Program-made: the position numbers and the translations under genes
Part shown: positions 49,713 through 51,047 of the stretch, in pieces
Layout of the letters: every line of letters begins with the position of its first letter
Numbering within the stretch: the first letter of the stretch is position 1
From: Acidobacteriota bacterium
Lineage (GTDB): Bacteria > Acidobacteriota > Thermoanaerobaculia > Multivoradales > Multivoraceae
Assembly: GCA_026708285.1 (NCBI GenBank)
Contig: JAPOVF010000100.1
Location: forward strand, 1-51,047
Length of the DNA stretch: 51,047 bases
Direction of reading: 5' to 3'
The notes under the pieces: generated by a model
What the model was told of the DNA's origin: nothing
The model's input: the letters and a program-made list of their open reading frames with translations, nothing else
Databases searched by the model: none

Positions 49713-50444
49713 GTGAGGAAGATGCTGTGGAAGTCCGTCATTGTCGTGCTCCCCTTCCTACCCGCGACCGCGTGGACCGCAACGGCGCAGGAAGAGGGGG
49801 ACGCCGGATTCGTCTCCATGTTCGATGGCAGGACGCTGGACGGCTGGCATGCGGTGCCGGCCGACTCCATCTCGGACTGGTCCGTCGAGGACGGCGTGAT
49901 CGTCGGACAGGGCAGCGTGGACCGCCTCGTCTACCTCGTCTACGACGACGTCGAACTGGCGGATTTCGAGCTGGAGGCAAGCTACCGCTTTCCCGGCCAC
50001 GGCAACAGCGGAATCCAGATCCACGCCGTCAAGGATCCGAGCGGCAAGCGGCCGTTCGTGGGCTACCACGCGGATCTCGGCCACCTGGGCATCGGACCGC
50101 ACATTCTCGGCGCGTGGGACTTCCACTTCGTCGCGCGCGAAGAGTACGCCTGCTTCCGCGGAACGAGCCTGGTGATCGATCCGGACGGAACGACGCACAC
50201 CACCGAGATCGAGGACGCCGTGAGGGAGAGCGACATCACGCGTCGTGGCTGGAACCGGGTCCGCGTCGTCGCCAGGGGACGGCACTACCAGTTCTTCATC
50301 AACGGGAAGCTCGCCTCCGAGTTCACCGACAACTCGAAGGAAGAACGCCTGGACAAGGGCGCCATCGGCCTGCAGATCCACGACGCGGGGATGCGCGTCG
50401 AGTTCAAGGACCTGCGGCTGAAGAAGATGGCTTCCGCGAAGTAG
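49713..50444 (+). CDS. DUF1080 (3-keto-disaccharide hydrolase-like) secreted protein
   Basis: The 243-residue protein starts at a GTG (49713), 5 nt after the dehydrogenase stop, and has a Sec signal (SVIVVLPFLPATAWTATAQ). The DUF1080 signature FVSMFDGRTLDGWHAV follows, then the concanavalin-like beta-sandwich segments FELEASYRFPGHGNSGIQIH and GWNRVRVVARG. DUF1080 proteins include enzymes that cut 3-keto-glucosides after oxidation by a dehydrogenase. The operon with a propeller dehydrogenase therefore makes functional sense: oxidise, then cleave a glycoside. This link is an inference. Confidence 0.9.
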   Translation: MRKMLWKSVIVVLPFLPATAWTATAQEEGDAGFVSMFDGRTLDGWHAVPADSISDWSVEDGVIVGQGSVDRLVYLVYDDVELADFELEASYRFPGHGNSGIQIHAVKDPSGKRPFVGYHADLGHLGIGPHILGAWDFHFVAREEYACFRGTSLVIDPDGTTHTTEIEDAVRESDITRRGWNRVRVVARGRHYQFFINGKLASEFTDNSKEERLDKGAIGLQIHDAGMRVEFKDLRLKKMASAK

Positions 50445-50477
50445 CGCGGAAGCCGTCGTCGAGGCGCTGAGAGATTG

Positions 50478-51047
50478 CTAGGCGACGGGCCGGTCACCCA
50501 CGATCGAGACCCGCTCGCCGAAGCGGGACTGCGGGTAGTAGTCCCACACGGCGTGATGCTGGGTGCAGCGGTTGTCCCAGAGGGTGAGGGTGTTGGGCTC
50601 CCAGCGCACGCGACAGGTCAGGGAGACGGTGGTGGCGATGTGCCTGAAGAGCATGTCGAGCAGGCCCCGGCTCTCCCATCGACGCATGTGGCGGATGTGT
50701 GAGGTGAAACCGCTGTTGACGAACAGGGCCTTGCGGCCCGTCTCGGGATGGCGAATGACCACCGGGTGCTCGGTTCTCGGGTACGTCTTTCCCTCGGGAG
50801 GCGCGTAGGCGTACTTTCCGATGTAGGGCAGGGCGCCGTCGTGAACCGCCACCAGGCCCTCGAGGAAGTTCTGCATCCGCTCCGAAAGCGTCTCGTAGGC
50901 ACGGTACATGTCGGCGAAGAGCGTGTCGCCGCCTGAGCCGCACTCGGGAATCTCCTTGATGTAGAGCATCGACGCCATCGGCGGCTTCTCGTCGCACGAG
51001 ACGTCGGTGTGCCAGCCGTCACCCGACGTGTACTTCGACTTCTGGGT
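50478..51047 (-). CDS. TauD/TfdA-family 2-oxoglutarate dioxygenase, partial
   Basis: The gene runs off the window's right edge; 189 codons of its C-terminal part are present. The iron-binding H-x-D lies in DGWHTDVSCDEKPP and the distal His in WDNRCTQHHAVWDY; the Arg that binds 2-oxoglutarate is a candidate in SRFGERVSIVGDRP. The segment CGSGGDTLFADMYRAYETLS is typical of the family. Enzymes of this type hydroxylate taurine, alkyl sulfates or 2,4-D with O2 and 2-oxoglutarate. The substrate cannot be told from the fragment. It converges on the DUF1080 gene with a 33-nt gap and no visible terminator. Confidence 0.92.
   Translation of the reverse strand, partial: TQKSKYTSGDGWHTDVSCDEKPPMASMLYIKEIPECGSGGDTLFADMYRAYETLSERMQNFLEGLVAVHDGALPYIGKYAYAPPEGKTYPRTEHPVVIRHPETGRKALFVNSGFTSHIRHMRRWESRGLLDMLFRHIATTVSLTCRVRWEPNTLTLWDNRCTQHHAVWDYYPQSRFGERVSIVGDRPVA

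Overview
The window is high-GC bacterial DNA with almost no non-coding space, many 4-nt stop/start overlaps and frequent GTG or TTG starts. A TonB-dependent receptor, lipoproteins with clear lipoboxes and three Tat-type leaders point to a Gram-negative cell. A 1.3-kb-codon lipoprotein joins an SGNH domain, a propeller dehydrogenase domain, HEAT-like repeats and cytochrome c, an architecture best known from Planctomycetes/PVC and Acidobacteria-like lineages; together with the many serine hydrolases, M19 dipeptidases and S9 peptidases it suggests an uncultured Acidobacteriota-like organism. That placement is an inference. No rRNA, tRNA, CRISPR array, phage or transposase was seen.

Layout. 1-962: 3' end of a 3-hydroxyisobutyrate dehydrogenase-type gene and a Yip1-like membrane protein, followed by a hairpin-rich convergent gap. 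1135-8071: two divergent operons, M19-like protein / serine hydrolase / YkvI-like transporter (minus) and amidohydrolase lipoprotein / MFS transporter (plus). 8094-14548: an aromatic catabolism cluster of VOC enzyme, FAH hydrolase, FAD hydroxylase and PEP mutase/isocitrate lyase-family enzyme (minus), diverging from a ring-cleaving VOC dioxygenase and an alpha/beta hydrolase (plus). 14564-17463: CapA-like protein and serine hydrolase. 17477-21199: SDR, CPBP protease and serine hydrolase behind a PIN/AbrB toxin-antitoxin pair. 21250-25536: class A beta-lactamase-like protein, diverging from an S9 peptidase and a cyclophilin with an in-frame stop. 25537-30139: dipeptide transporter, gamma-glutamyltransferase-like enzyme and M19 dipeptidase. 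30195-30944: SDR. 30959-39232: TonB receptor, TetR regulator, two alpha/beta hydrolases, GPH-type MFS transporter and M3 peptidase, all minus. 39319-44638: serine hydrolase, second S9 peptidase and cytochrome P450 (plus), overlapping tail-to-tail a sialidase-like gene (minus). 45832-50444: PVC-type dehydrogenase/cytochrome lipoprotein and a DUF1080 protein. 50478-end: partial TauD-family dioxygenase.

Theme. Much of the window deals with cutting and importing peptides and amide-linked compounds, often with enzymes exported by Sec, Tat or lipoprotein routes. The transporter/GGT/dipeptidase operon looks like a salvage route for gamma-glutamyl peptides such as glutathione. A TetR gene near a perfect 21-bp palindrome, and a near-identical 12-mer in another divergent promoter region, hint at shared control.

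The most unusual signal is a dispersed GC-rich hairpin repeat family (about 60-75 bp). Two copies are read as the start of unrelated exported proteins and give both the same Arg-rich leader beginning HWVRRRPRRL; one copy lies reversed in a coding end and forms the C-terminal tail of a hydroxylase. Other oddities are an M19-like protein lacking three metal ligands beside a paralogue that keeps them, a beta-lactamase-like protein with no Glu166 equivalent, and a GGT-like enzyme with Ser in place of the Thr nucleophile.
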